From Arthrobacter sp. SW1 (GTDB lineage: Bacteria > Actinomycetota > Actinomycetes > Actinomycetales > Micrococcaceae), in the NCBI RefSeq assembly GCF_001766675.1, contig NZ_MJLT01000002.1:1-64000 (forward strand): a DNA stretch of 64,000 bases. The letters run 5' to 3'. Each line of letters begins with the position of its first letter. Position 1 is the first letter of the stretch. Below, piece by piece: positions 17,274 through 26,059 of the stretch. The notes under the pieces were generated by a model. It had not been told where the DNA came from, did no database searches, and saw only the letters and a list, made by a program, of their open reading frames with translations. Made by a program: the position numbers and the translations under genes.

Positions 17274-18253
17274 GCTAGGGGTCGTCTACGCCACGTAGAT
17301 GATCTGCTCAGCGAAAATCAGTGGCGCGCAGGGGATCGTCCTCAGTAGAGAGACCTGTTGCCCAGCCAGGTGAATGGCGCCGGTTTGCTTTGATCTGTCC
17401 GGCGCTGGGCCGCGACAATGCTGAATTTCGTTTTCGCGCCTGTTTTCGTCTGCGAGCCGGAATTTTTCGGATTAAGTAGTTAAGTAGCGCACCTCCGTAG
17501 CGGCAAACGCTCTTTTAGCGGTCCGTGAGCCGGGGGCCCGGTCCACCGTCCACTCGTGCTAACGAGGTGTAGCAGGTGAGGGCCGAATACTGAGGGAACT
17601 GAATTAGCACAGATTCAATCACGCCCCGACTGCCCGGTGGTGTTTATTAATGTGCCCGGAGGCGGCCGCGTGCAAGCAAGCTTGCCCCGGCCGGTTGGAT
17701 TACGGGCGCGACTTGCCTAAGGCTTGAAGGAGGTTTCCTGTTCGCGTGCAAGCGCCCGCGGAGTCATGGGCACGGGTCAATGACAGGCTGTCGGATTCGC
17801 TGTCGTGGCGCACCCCGAGACCCCAGCAAAGCAGCGAGCGCTGGCGTGCGTCTTTCGGGCTCGCCGAGGTGCAATGCGGTTGGACAATTGCGCGCTGCTC
17901 GAACGCAGAAGGGACCCGGTGCGGCCAGCCGGGTCAATTGCTGGCCGCAGAATCCGCCGGGTCTCAAGCGACGAATTTCCGCACGATCTTGCCTGGGGGT
18001 AGCTCCAACGTGCTCCGGGTGGGCAGCTGCCCACCCGGTACATTATTCGTGGGAATGGTGAGTAGGTGGCGGGCAGTGGGGAATTACGTGCCCTGGTGGT
18101 ACTGCTCTGCGTGGCGCCGGGCTGGGATCGGAGGCAAGCACGCCATCACTTTGCGGCTCTGACGGGAAACGGCGGCGAATCTCTCACGAGCGGCCTGCGT
18201 TCGATCTAGTGCGGCTATTAGTTGAAAAGAGAGAGGTGGCGTGGCTTGGCCGT
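17274..18253. other. Long intergenic region upstream of the pilus operon
   Basis: About 980 bases with no supported gene. The left end should hold the pilus promoter and leader. 18015-18038 is a perfect 24-base palindrome (CCGGGTGGGCAG and its complement) that could end transcription from the VOC gene at 18254 or bind a protein. A plus-strand frame at 17746-18162 has an overlapping minus-strand frame and a composition unlike a protein, so it is not called. Confidence 0.45.
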
Positions 18254-19054
18254 CTAGATTCCGTCGTCGTACTTCTGGCCTAGTGAGCGATTGAATACTC
18301 CGAAGGATTCTCCTTGCGGGCCGCGTAGAATTGCGATTCGCCCAAGGGCGCTATCGGTGGCTGGAAGGACTTGCCGGGCGCCCCATGAAGTAGCGTGCTC
18401 CGCGGTGATAGCCGGATCCCTGACCTGAAACCAGGGCAGCCAATAGGCGGGTCCCTCATCGGGGATCGTGTCCTCATACGTGATTCCGCCAACCGTGCGT
18501 CCGTCTGAGGCGCGTTCGATCGTTGAATTTACAAACTCCGTGCCGTGGCCGATCTCTGTATAGCTGAATCCGAAGAGCTCGGCGTAGAAGTTGCGAGCGC
18601 TTTGGTAGTCCCGGGCATGGAGCTCGTTCCACTGCATGGTGCCGGGACCGCGAACACGATCAAGCCCCTCGCTCGACTCGCGCATACCGAACGTCGCTCC
18701 ACCGTTGTCGATCGCCACGGCAGCGCGAGTCTTACCAAACCCCTCGAATGGCGGGATCAGGAAATGGCCACCGGCCCCGTCCACCTTGTTGGAGGCTGAG
18801 TCGAGGTCGGCCACGGCAAAATATGGTATCCAACCAGGCCGCGGCATGTGTTCTTCTTCTTGTCTGGAGCGAATGCCTGCCACTGCGGAAGCGCCGAGGG
18901 ACGCTTCGTAATAGGTCTCTCCTGCAGAGTCGGACTTTACGATTTTCCAGCCAAAGAGTCTTGCGTAGAAGCCAGCGGCGGCCTTGGCGTCGTCAAACCG
19001 GCCTTCAACCCAGTTCGGAGTTCCCGGAGGACAGCCTTCCGAGCGAACAACCAT
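18254..19054 (-). CDS. VOC family protein with two glyoxalase-like modules
   Basis: A 266-residue protein of the vicinal oxygen chelate superfamily (glyoxalase/bleomycin-resistance fold) made of two modules. The first begins PNWVEGRFDDAKAAAGFYARLFGW and the second MQWNELHARDYQSARNFYAELFGFSY; each ends in a segment like GATFGMRE or QGESFGVF. This two-module form is common in actinobacteria and is linked variously to glyoxalase activity, antibiotic binding or unknown roles. GAAAGG precedes the ATG at 19054. It stands alone on the minus strand with no operon partner. Specific function unknown. Confidence 0.85.
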   Translation of the reverse strand: MVVRSEGCPPGTPNWVEGRFDDAKAAAGFYARLFGWKIVKSDSAGETYYEASLGASAVAGIRSRQEEEHMPRPGWIPYFAVADLDSASNKVDGAGGHFLIPPFEGFGKTRAAVAIDNGGATFGMRESSEGLDRVRGPGTMQWNELHARDYQSARNFYAELFGFSYTEIGHGTEFVNSTIERASDGRTVGGITYEDTIPDEGPAYWLPWFQVRDPAITAEHATSWGARQVLPATDSALGRIAILRGPQGESFGVFNRSLGQKYDDGI

Positions 19055-19446
19055 ATGGCAACCTTTCGTGTTCAGACTGATGCGCGCACCCTTAGCGGTT
19101 CGGAAAAGCCAGGGCAGTGCAGCTGCCCTATGCCGGCAGTCGCGTCCTCTGACATGGCGGCGCAGGTCTCAGTACCAGCCACAATCCAATGCACTAGCAA
19201 GTTAGCCGTCGCTCAGTCATCTAAGTGCTCCCGAAGCGCCAGCTCCGTATTGCCGCAACCTCTGCGCACCGTGATTCCGTCGGAGCCGCTGACCTCGACG
19301 CCAACCCGTCTTCGAGGGGTTGCCCGCCCGCGCTAATCACCGGATGACAAGGCAGTTGCCGACCACTCGGCAAGGTGGGTTCTCCCAAGAGGCTAGAGAC
19401 GAGCTTTCGCTGGGATGCCGTTGACCAGCAGCTGCAACACTCCTAG
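19055..19446. other. Intergenic, no gene supported
   Basis: About 390 bases. On the minus strand near 19220-19335 a short frame without a start ends ALREHLDD then stop and might be a gene scrap; nothing else is evident. Confidence 0.4.
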
Positions 19447-19465
19447 ATTAACGATTATCGTTAAT
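19447..19465 (+). promoter_or_regulatory. 19-base operator upstream of the DUF2975/XRE pair
   Basis: A perfect inverted repeat, ATTAACGAT-T-ATCGTTAAT, lies 24 bases before the DUF2975 start, in an unusually AT-rich stretch for this genome. GGAGGG follows at 19481-19486 as the ribosome site. The natural candidate to bind it is the XRE-type regulator encoded second in this operon, giving autoregulation; that is inference. Confidence 0.65.
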
Positions 19466-19488
19466 AACGAATATCGATATGGAGGGTC

Positions 19489-20121
19489 ATGAAACACATT
19501 CGCAGGTTGGCTGGTGGCGGCCCGAAGAATGTTGTGTCGAGAGCCGATGCAATCATCCTGATGATCGCCTCATCCCTTGCGGCGGTCGTTACAACTGTCA
19601 CCGCCGTGTCCAGCGCCGTTGTGCTGTTTACCGGCCCGGTAACGCTGGTGCTTCCGGTGGCCACGTCGCATCACATGGCTCCCGGTCTGTCATTGGAGGC
19701 CGCGGGACACTTCACCTCAGTTGAAGCAACGATTCCGGTCCTGCCCTCTGGTCCGGCTGTGCAGCTCGCCTGGGCGGGCGTTCTCGACCAGTTTGGGATT
19801 TTGACGATACTGGCGCTCGTGTTCCTGCTTGCCTATCGGCTTCAGAGCGGGACCCTCTTTACTGTCATGTCTGCCCACATGGTCGGGGCGGCCGGAGTGG
19901 TCCTTGCGATAGTCGGCACGTCCGGCCAGGTCCTCGATAGCGCCGCCCGCAAGAGGATTTCCGAAATGATCGGGGTGAATGCCCGGACCCCGGGAGAGTC
20001 CCTGATCTTTTCGGCGCAGTTCGACACCGGCCCGTTGATGCTGGGCATCGCCCTGCTACTGGTTGCGGGGGTCTTCGAGTATGGCCGCCGGCTGCAGAAG
20101 GATACCGAGGGGCTGGTCTGA
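19489..20121 (+). CDS. DUF2975 family membrane protein
   Basis: A 210-residue integral membrane protein with about four helices: IILMIASSLAAVVTTVTAVS, FGILTILALVFLLAY, MVGAAGVVLAIVGT and LMLGIALLLVAGVFEYG, ending in the basic segment GRRLQKDTEGLV. The layout and the C-terminal EYGRRLQKDTEGLV are typical of the DUF2975 family, which is almost always paired with a short Cro/CI-type regulator of the YozG kind, as here. The stop TGA overlaps the next ATG by one base, so the two are translationally coupled. The physiological role of the family is not established. Confidence 0.85.
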   Translation: MKHIRRLAGGGPKNVVSRADAIILMIASSLAAVVTTVTAVSSAVVLFTGPVTLVLPVATSHHMAPGLSLEAAGHFTSVEATIPVLPSGPAVQLAWAGVLDQFGILTILALVFLLAYRLQSGTLFTVMSAHMVGAAGVVLAIVGTSGQVLDSAARKRISEMIGVNARTPGESLIFSAQFDTGPLMLGIALLLVAGVFEYGRRLQKDTEGLV

Positions 20122-20348
20122 TGCCGGCGGAAGAACTATCGAGCATTCACTGTCACCTGGACGAGCTGCTGACGGACCGCGACATGACCCTGACCGAGCT
20201 AAGTAGGCGAGTCGGAGTCAGCCTGGTCAATCTGTCCGTGCTCAAGAATGACCGGGCCAAAGCAATCCGGTTCTCAACCCTCACTGCGATCTGTGAAGTG
20301 CTCGACTGTGAGGTCGGTGATCTATTGTCGCTCGCGCACGGCACGTGA
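20121..20348 (+). CDS. XRE/Cro-CI type transcriptional regulator (YozG-like)
   Basis: A 75-residue protein that is nearly all helix-turn-helix: MTLTELSRRVGVSLVNLSVLKNDRAKAIRFSTLTAICEVLDCEVGDLL. This matches the short regulators partnered with DUF2975 membrane proteins. It begins inside the stop codon of its partner (TGATG). It probably binds the 19-base inverted repeat in front of the operon. An interaction with the membrane protein that changes its DNA binding is possible but not shown by the sequence. Confidence 0.88.
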   Translation: MPAEELSSIHCHLDELLTDRDMTLTELSRRVGVSLVNLSVLKNDRAKAIRFSTLTAICEVLDCEVGDLLSLAHGT

Positions 20349-20504
20349 CGGTATGCCGTTCCACACTGCTGGCGCAGGCAGTACCTTGATGACGTCGCAG
20401 GTGCTACGGGCGCTTGAATCCATCGGTCACATGCAACGCCTTCCATACCCATCCGACACGCGGGCCAAAGCACTCGAAATCACCCGCGGCCGGCCAAATG
20501 CTAG

Positions 20505-21138
20505 TCAACGCCGCGAATGCCGCAGTCGAATCCGTCGACGCGGCCTTCTTCGCGGTTCTTGGTCCCGACGTGACACCCTGAGTTTGCCTTCCTTGCGGAC
20601 CAGGGTGACGACGCTGGTCGGCTTCAGTCCGCCGCTGGCAACGATGGCGGCATTCTCGGTGCGGACGGTCTGCTGGAGCCATGCTTAGGACGCGGGCCGG
20701 ACGACTGTGGGAATCGCTTGCAGGAACGAGCGGATAGGTCGCCCGAGGGTGATCGGCAAATCCCCGATCATCGGAACATCGACCACGACAGAGCCGGTGG
20801 TCACAAGGGCCTTGGAACCCATCGGAGGTATGCCCGACGTCGCCGTGAAGGCTTTCGCTGTGGGCTTCGAGCCGAGGTCGAGGTACTGGACGCCCGCGCC
20901 GGACGGGCCGCTGTGGGTCCACGTGCCGTTGCTGCTGGACCGCGCCCGAGCTGCCCATCCCGCCGATGGTCTTCAACAGGTTGGTCCCCCGTAGCTGGCG
21001 CTTGGTGCGGTCAAAGTCCTTGGCATCGTTGGTGATGCCTTCGACCTCTGCGGATTCGGACTCGGTCAGGTCCCGGCCCAGTTCCATTGCCTTGGCCTCG
21101 ACGAGCGCAGCTTCACGCTGGGCTTCGTTCTCAAACAT
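20505..21138 (-). pseudogene. Decayed HK97-type phage major capsid gene
   Basis: The start at 21138 gives MFENEAQREAALVEAKAMEL, a charged scaffold-like coiled coil typical of HK97-family capsid precursors, up to LLKTIGGMGSSGA near 20950. The match then continues in another frame (DLGSKPTAKAFTATSGIPPM, IGDLPITLGRPIRSFLQAIP), is broken by a stop at about 20693, and carries on as AWLQQTVRTENAAIVASGGL before ending at 20505, less than half the usual length. One frameshift plus one stop plus truncation show a dead prophage fragment. It converges on the XRE gene. Confidence 0.75.
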
Positions 21139-21190
21139 TAGGCGCTCCTTTCGAGAGCGTAGGAAAGTGGACGCCTGATGGCGTCGGTCT

Positions 21191-21327
21191 CTACGGCTCG
21201 AAGGGACTAGCGGGCCGGAAGGCTTGGGACTCCTCGCGGACTTGGCCTTGCAGCTCCTCGTCGGCTTGGTCTGCTGCCTCGGTTGGCTGCGGTTCGGTTA
21301 CCGGAAGCTGTGATTGCCCGGGCTGGT
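21191..21327 (-). pseudogene. Remnant upstream of the capsid, possibly prohead protease tail
   Basis: The frame QLPVTEPQPTEAADQADEEL to FRPASPFEP then stop lies about 50 bases before the capsid start, on the same strand and without its own start codon. In HK97-type phages the prohead protease gene immediately precedes the capsid gene and often ends in an acidic, proline-rich tail like this. Position and composition are the only evidence. Confidence 0.4.
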
Positions 21328-21429
21328 CTTGCGACGGAACCCCGATGGGCTGGCTTCAACTCCACGGGAACATGAGATTTGGATTGCATGCAATCCTCTG
21401 GTTCAGTCGGGCGTGGTTACCCTTTTGTC

Positions 21430-22047
21430 ATGAGCGAAATGTGGGCGATCGCTGCCGTCGTCGTGGCAGTAATCACAATCGGTGTGATGTTCTACCTCGA
21501 CAGGAAACGAAATCCTCGTCGAGAGTTCGCTTACGAGGTGACGGCCTCACCGCTGGTCAGTTCGAAGATCCGAGGCTTAGACAAGCTGGCCGTCTCTTAC
21601 GACGGCTCGCCACTGGCCCACCCGTACCTAGTCACGGTTCGAATGGCATCAACCGGCCGAGCAGATATTTCGTCAACCAGCTTCGACGGAAATAAGCCGG
21701 TGATCATCGAGCTGAACGTTCCGATTTTGGGCGAGATTGAACAATCCACCAGCATGGAAACGGTAGGCGCCCGCCTGAAATATGCCTCAGGCGAAACTTC
21801 TTTGGTACTCCCGCCGTCCCTCCTGCCTAAGGGATTCAGCATCCATGGATCGTACTTATGCGACGGGATCCCACAGATCGAATCCCGTATAGAGTTGGCG
21901 GACATCACGATCCGGAACACCTCGCGTGCGTCCTCAGATTCATTTGAACGCGTGTCTTCAAGTTTGTCTGTCTGGTCCCGCGCTGTTTCGTTTGGAGCAA
22001 TGGCAGTCACCGGCGTGATTGCAGCGTGGACCCTAGTCCGCCCCTAG
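21430..22047 (+). CDS. Hypothetical membrane protein with N- and C-terminal helices
   Basis: A 205-residue protein starting at ATG 21430. It has a membrane helix at residues 3-22 (MWAIAAVVVAVITIGVMFYL), a basic stretch DRKRNPRR, a beta-rich middle that looks like one soluble domain, and a second helix at the C-terminus (AVSFGAMAVTGVIAAWTL). The middle would lie outside or inside the membrane depending on orientation; the positive-inside rule favours the cytoplasm. No family is recognised. There is no clear ribosome site at 21430; a TTG at 21379 in the same frame is the alternative. It stands between the phage scrap and the propeller gene. Confidence 0.6.
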   Translation: MSEMWAIAAVVVAVITIGVMFYLDRKRNPRREFAYEVTASPLVSSKIRGLDKLAVSYDGSPLAHPYLVTVRMASTGRADISSTSFDGNKPVIIELNVPILGEIEQSTSMETVGARLKYASGETSLVLPPSLLPKGFSIHGSYLCDGIPQIESRIELADITIRNTSRASSDSFERVSSSLSVWSRAVSFGAMAVTGVIAAWTLVRP

Positions 22048-22305
22048 GCTGTGCCCACACGGATGCCCAGAGGGACAGCCATGAGGGCGGCGGTCGCAAA
22101 TAATTACGACAAGTAGTTCAGTGGCAGGAACCCTTGTGCTTTATGAGCTGGTCGGCCAAAATGCATGCTCTCTTAATGGGGGAGTACGTTCAACGGCAGT
22201 TCCAAGCTCAAGACGAATGCCATATTTTTAACCGCGCCGGAAACGAGCGGCATCGCTCGTTTGTTGTAATTTCTACCCATCACATTCATTCATCAATCTG
22301 TTAAA

Positions 22306-23784
22306 ATGGTAGAAAAAGTTAATCGGGAAAATCAAAATATGGAAACGGCGGGTGTGTTATGTAGCAATTCAGGGAGTCGGCTTCAAGGAAAGGCACTAGG
22401 GCGCTTGATACGAGGAGGTGTCCTGCTGGCGGCTGTCGTGACGGTCCTGCTTCCCAGCGCCGCGTGGGCGAGCCCCTTGATCATCGAGTACCCGACCCCG
22501 ACCAGCGACAGCCAACCCTTCGGCATCGTCACTGGCCCAGACGGCAACTTGTGGTTCACCGAGGCGAACGGCAATAAGATCGGCCGAATCACACCGAGCG
22601 GTACCATCACCGAATACCCGATTCCGACTGTTGACAGCGGCCCTGCATTCATCGCCCCCGGGCCGGACGGCAACCTATGGTTCACTGAAAATAGGGCCAA
22701 CAAGATCGGCAAGATCACCCCGAGCGGTACCGTTACCGAATACGACATTCCAACCGCTTCCAGTTATCCCATAGGTATCACTGCTGCTCCGGACGGCAAC
22801 CTGTGGTTCACGGAAAGCGCTGGCAATAAGATCGGCAAGATCACGCCAGGTGGCGCCATTACTGAGTATCCGGTTCCGACCGCCTTTTCCGCTCCTGCCA
22901 TGATCACGTCCGGACCCGACGGCAACCTGTGGTTTACCGAATACGCCGGTAATAAGATCGGTCGAATGACTCCGAGCGGCACGATCACTGAGTATCTGAT
23001 TCCGGCCGACATCAGTAGCCCATACGGTATCGCTGCCGGACCTGACGGCAACTTGTGGTTCACCGAGGCAAACGGCAATAGGATCGGACGAATTACACCT
23101 TCCGGGACGATGACCGAATATGACATTCCAACAGCTTCCAGTTATCCCATAGGTATTACTGCTGCTCCGGATGGCAACCTCTGGTTCACGCAGTTGCAGG
23201 GCAACAACATCGGTCGAATCACGCCGGACGGCACGTTCACCGAATACCCGCTTCCGACTGCCTTTTCCAATCCTGCCAAGATCACGTTCGGACCTGACGG
23301 CAACCTCTGGTTCACTGAATATTTTGGAAGCACTATTGCTCGCCTCGAGCTGGCCTCCATCCAACCGCCAGTCATCTCAGCGGCCGCTATCACGCCGAGT
23401 GGCACAGGTACCCTGATCACGGCTGGCGGTGCAGGTTTTCTTGGTACAACCTCGGTCACGCTTGGCTCTGAGGTCATCGCCACCTCGCCGTGCCCTGCCC
23501 ATCCAACTGTGGCCTGCTTCACGGTCAACAGCGACACCTCGCTGAGCGTCCATACCCCCAACGCGCTTACCGCGGCCATAACCCTGACAGCCGCCGACGA
23601 CAACGGTGCTAGCAACTCCTTCTTGGTCCAGCCACACGTCGCACCGGCCACTGACACACCGGGCGTGCCGAACACAGGTGTTGCGGTCGCGAGCTTGAAC
23701 AACCCTCTCCTTATCGCGGGTGCAACGATCGCTAGTGCCGCACTCATCCTCGCGGCCATAAGGCTGACTGCACGGCATGCGTAA
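22306..23784 (+). CDS. Surface-anchored seven-bladed beta-propeller (virginiamycin B lyase-like)
   Basis: A 492-residue protein. After a charged N-terminus, a signal helix (LIRGGVLLAAVVTVLLPSAAWA) leads to seven repeats of about 42 residues, each with PDGNLWFT followed by a GNKIGRITP-like strand and EYPIPT, the pattern of Vgb/streptogramin-lyase propellers. An IPT-like beta domain follows (VISAAAITPSGTGTLITAGG). The C-terminus has VPNTG at 454-458, a membrane helix and RLTARHA, a sorting signal with Val for Leu. The next gene, a class F sortase, overlaps its stop by eight bases, so it is very likely the enzyme that anchors it. It may bind or cleave an extracellular ligand. The start is uncertain (22306 or 22339). 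Confidence 0.85.
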   Translation: MVEKVNRENQNMETAGVLCSNSGSRLQGKALGRLIRGGVLLAAVVTVLLPSAAWASPLIIEYPTPTSDSQPFGIVTGPDGNLWFTEANGNKIGRITPSGTITEYPIPTVDSGPAFIAPGPDGNLWFTENRANKIGKITPSGTVTEYDIPTASSYPIGITAAPDGNLWFTESAGNKIGKITPGGAITEYPVPTAFSAPAMITSGPDGNLWFTEYAGNKIGRMTPSGTITEYLIPADISSPYGIAAGPDGNLWFTEANGNRIGRITPSGTMTEYDIPTASSYPIGITAAPDGNLWFTQLQGNNIGRITPDGTFTEYPLPTAFSNPAKITFGPDGNLWFTEYFGSTIARLELASIQPPVISAAAITPSGTGTLITAGGAGFLGTTSVTLGSEVIATSPCPAHPTVACFTVNSDTSLSVHTPNALTAAITLTAADDNGASNSFLVQPHVAPATDTPGVPNTGVAVASLNNPLLIAGATIASAALILAAIRLTARHA

Positions 23785-24670
23785 CGGCTTACTCATTGCT
23801 GACATCACTCCCACGCGGCCGGCGCCTCCGCCAATACGCCCAATCCACCCGGAAACCTGGCCGCCCGTGACCGACCACGACATGACCGCCGCAGCGCAGC
23901 AGTCCACGACGGGTCGGCGGGGGGCATCCGATTTACCACCGACGGCTCTTAGCGCAATGCCAGTTCCGGCCCCGTCGGCCGCGGCCATGCCCGCGTCAGC
24001 ACAGCCGGCTCGAAGGGTTTCGTCGCTGCGAAAGATCCTTCCGACTACGTGCACCTGTCTTGTCCTCTTCGTCGGCGGACTCCTGGCAGTGGATACCTGG
24101 CTGACGAATCGAGGCTTCCGACAACAGGCCGGCGGCGCTATTGCCAGTGCGACCGGGGTCCCGGCAGATGTTAGCGAAGCGCCGGTCAGTGAGCAGCAAA
24201 AGCAGGCCTACGTCGTCGCTGCCGACAAGCCACGGATCCTGAAAATTCCCAGCCTCGGCGTCGAAGCACGCATCCTGCACGTCGGGATCACCAGTAACGG
24301 GAACATCGACACACCCAAGAACATCGACGACACCGCCTGGTACAACGGCAGCGATCTCCCTGGAATCACCGGGGTCAGCTTTATCGACGCGCATTACGGC
24401 GGTACCAGCAGATCAGGGGTGTTCAGCCGCCTTGCCCGGCTCAAACCCTACGACGAAGTGCAGTTAGAACGAGGCGACGGCACCACCCTCCGCTACACCG
24501 TCACCAAGGTTGTCGAACAGGACGCCGCGCAAATCGATATGCGCCGCCTCCTCGCCGCGCCGGGCCCTCATGGCGAATATCTAATCCTCATGACCTGCGC
24601 AGGCGCCTGGGAGAAAAACAGCCAAACATACAGCCGCCGTACGATCGTCGTCGCCGACCGGACTTCATAA
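23777..24670 (+). CDS. Class F sortase
   Basis: A 297-residue membrane sortase of the actinobacterial class F type. A proline- and alanine-rich cytoplasmic N-terminus precedes a membrane helix (CTCLVLFVGGLLAVDTWL). The catalytic domain has the lead-in LKIPSLGVEARILHVGIT, His206 (FIDAHYGG), Cys274 (LMTCAGAW) and Arg287/Arg288 (YSRRTIVVA). It begins eight bases before the stop of the propeller gene, which carries a VPNTG signal, so gene pair and function point to a dedicated enzyme-substrate couple that fixes the propeller to the cell surface. Confidence 0.9.
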   Translation: MRNGLLIADITPTRPAPPPIRPIHPETWPPVTDHDMTAAAQQSTTGRRGASDLPPTALSAMPVPAPSAAAMPASAQPARRVSSLRKILPTTCTCLVLFVGGLLAVDTWLTNRGFRQQAGGAIASATGVPADVSEAPVSEQQKQAYVVAADKPRILKIPSLGVEARILHVGITSNGNIDTPKNIDDTAWYNGSDLPGITGVSFIDAHYGGTSRSGVFSRLARLKPYDEVQLERGDGTTLRYTVTKVVEQDAAQIDMRRLLAAPGPHGEYLILMTCAGAWEKNSQTYSRRTIVVADRTS

Positions 24671-24844
24671 CACGAGCTGCCTACTAGCGCTCAGAGACGT
24701 GAATCGTCCGAGTTGCTACCGGGAGCTTCGAGAAACCGAACCTGGATCGCAACGACGTCGACGGCCCGGGCCTTGTACTCGCGGCCGGACGGCTAAGTCA
24801 ACGCAGTTGCGGACTGTGTCTATTGGCCAGATGCAGCGCCACAC

Positions 24845-26059
24845 CTACCGGAGCGCGTTGTGTGTCTGGGAGTCAGCTTGAGGGGGAAGGCAGGCTCGTG
24901 CGGTAGTGACTCGACCTCCTTTGCTGTGCATCCACCGCGATCTGCCGACTGCCCGAAGTACGGCGAAACCGATGCCACTGGTTATGAGAAGTACTGCTCC
25001 AAGAAGACTCGGGAAGATTGTCGAATGCCCAGCAAACGCGGCCCCGGCCGCGGAGCCGGCTGCGATACCGGTGTTGAACGCGACGACTGCTGCTCCGGAG
25101 ACGAGGGTTTGGTTACCTGGCGCCCGGTGGAGCATTTCGGTTTGGATGAGGGTCGGGAGGAACCCGAAGCAGGCTCCGGCTATCACCGTTGCAATGATTG
25201 TGGTTACTGGTCCGGGAATGATCGCAGTGACCGCGAGGAGGATGCTTTCGATTGCGATGACAGCTACTGCTCGGCCGAGTCGGTTTCGTTTTGCGATGGC
25301 TCCGGAGATCGCGGTTGCAGCGATGACTGCAGCGCCGTAGATACCGAGGACCAGAGAGGCTGGGAGGCTGCTGGTCTCTGCGGAAGGTGCGAGGAAGGTG
25401 TAGTAGGCGAAGTGTCCGGCCAGGGCTATTGCGAAGAGCGCGGCGAGCCACACGATCCTGCCCGGTGAACCGTCCACGGCTTCCTCTGCTATCGGTCTCT
25501 CCTGTGGTGTCGGACGTGGGGCGAAGGAGATCGCTGTGGCGACGCCAACGGACCCGAGTGCGAGGGGCAGGCGCCAATCGAGCGCGGCCAAGGCTTCCGC
25601 CGCGGGTACGCCGAGGGCCAGGGCGAGGCCGTTGCCGAGGAGGACCCGCGCGACGGCTTGCGCTGTGTTTCGGGGTGCTGCGGCCGCTGCGAGGGCGAGT
25701 ACAAGGGGGAAGAATGCAGCGTGGGCTGCTCCGTTCAGGGCCCGGAAAGCGAGGTAGCCGGTGAGGTCAGGCCCCGCGGCAGCAGCCAGGCCGAGGATCG
25801 TGAAAGCGATCCCGGCAATGATGGTTGCCTTGCGCAGATCGAACCGTTGAGCGAGGCCGGCCAGCGGCAGGGCGAGCAAGGCTGTGCTGAGGGCGTAGAG
25901 ACTGGATCCGGCGGCTACTGAGCCGATATCCGTGTGCAGAGCCGTAGCGATGTGGCTCAGGGCGCCGGCCGGAGCCATCTCGACGGTGACGGCGAAGAAC
26001 ACTGCCAAAGGCAGGGCCGCGGTGCTGCGCGGCCCTGCCCCAACAGGGTTAGATGACAC
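24845..26059 (-). CDS. MFS transporter, last gene of the cyclitol operon
   Basis: A 404-residue major facilitator with twelve predicted helices, of the DHA1/AraJ-like exporter kind: LPLAVFFAVTVEMAPAGALS in helix 1, QRFDLRKATIIAG as the motif A loop, and FRALNGAAHAAFFPLVLA in helix 4. The last 25 residues are basic and polar and may be a cytoplasmic tail. It overlaps the small cupin gene by 11 bases and ends an eight-gene operon running from 32809, so it most likely exports the pathway product and gives self-protection. Direction of transport is inferred from the family. Confidence 0.88.
   Translation of the reverse strand: MSSNPVGAGPRSTAALPLAVFFAVTVEMAPAGALSHIATALHTDIGSVAAGSSLYALSTALLALPLAGLAQRFDLRKATIIAGIAFTILGLAAAAGPDLTGYLAFRALNGAAHAAFFPLVLALAAAAAPRNTAQAVARVLLGNGLALALGVPAAEALAALDWRLPLALGSVGVATAISFAPRPTPQERPIAEEAVDGSPGRIVWLAALFAIALAGHFAYYTFLAPSAETSSLPASLVLGIYGAAVIAATAISGAIAKRNRLGRAVAVIAIESILLAVTAIIPGPVTTIIATVIAGACFGFLPTLIQTEMLHRAPGNQTLVSGAAVVAFNTGIAAGSAAGAAFAGHSTIFPSLLGAVLLITSGIGFAVLRAVGRSRWMHSKGGRVTTARACLPPQADSQTHNALR

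Noticed and set aside
17746..18162. 138-residue frame in the gap before the pilus operon
   Set aside because: Overlapped by equally long frames on both strands, no domain, and it spans the 24-base palindrome.
22520..23340. Regular repeats that could suggest a CRISPR or satellite array
   Set aside because: Period is 126 bases, units are translated in one frame as propeller blades, and there are no unique spacers.
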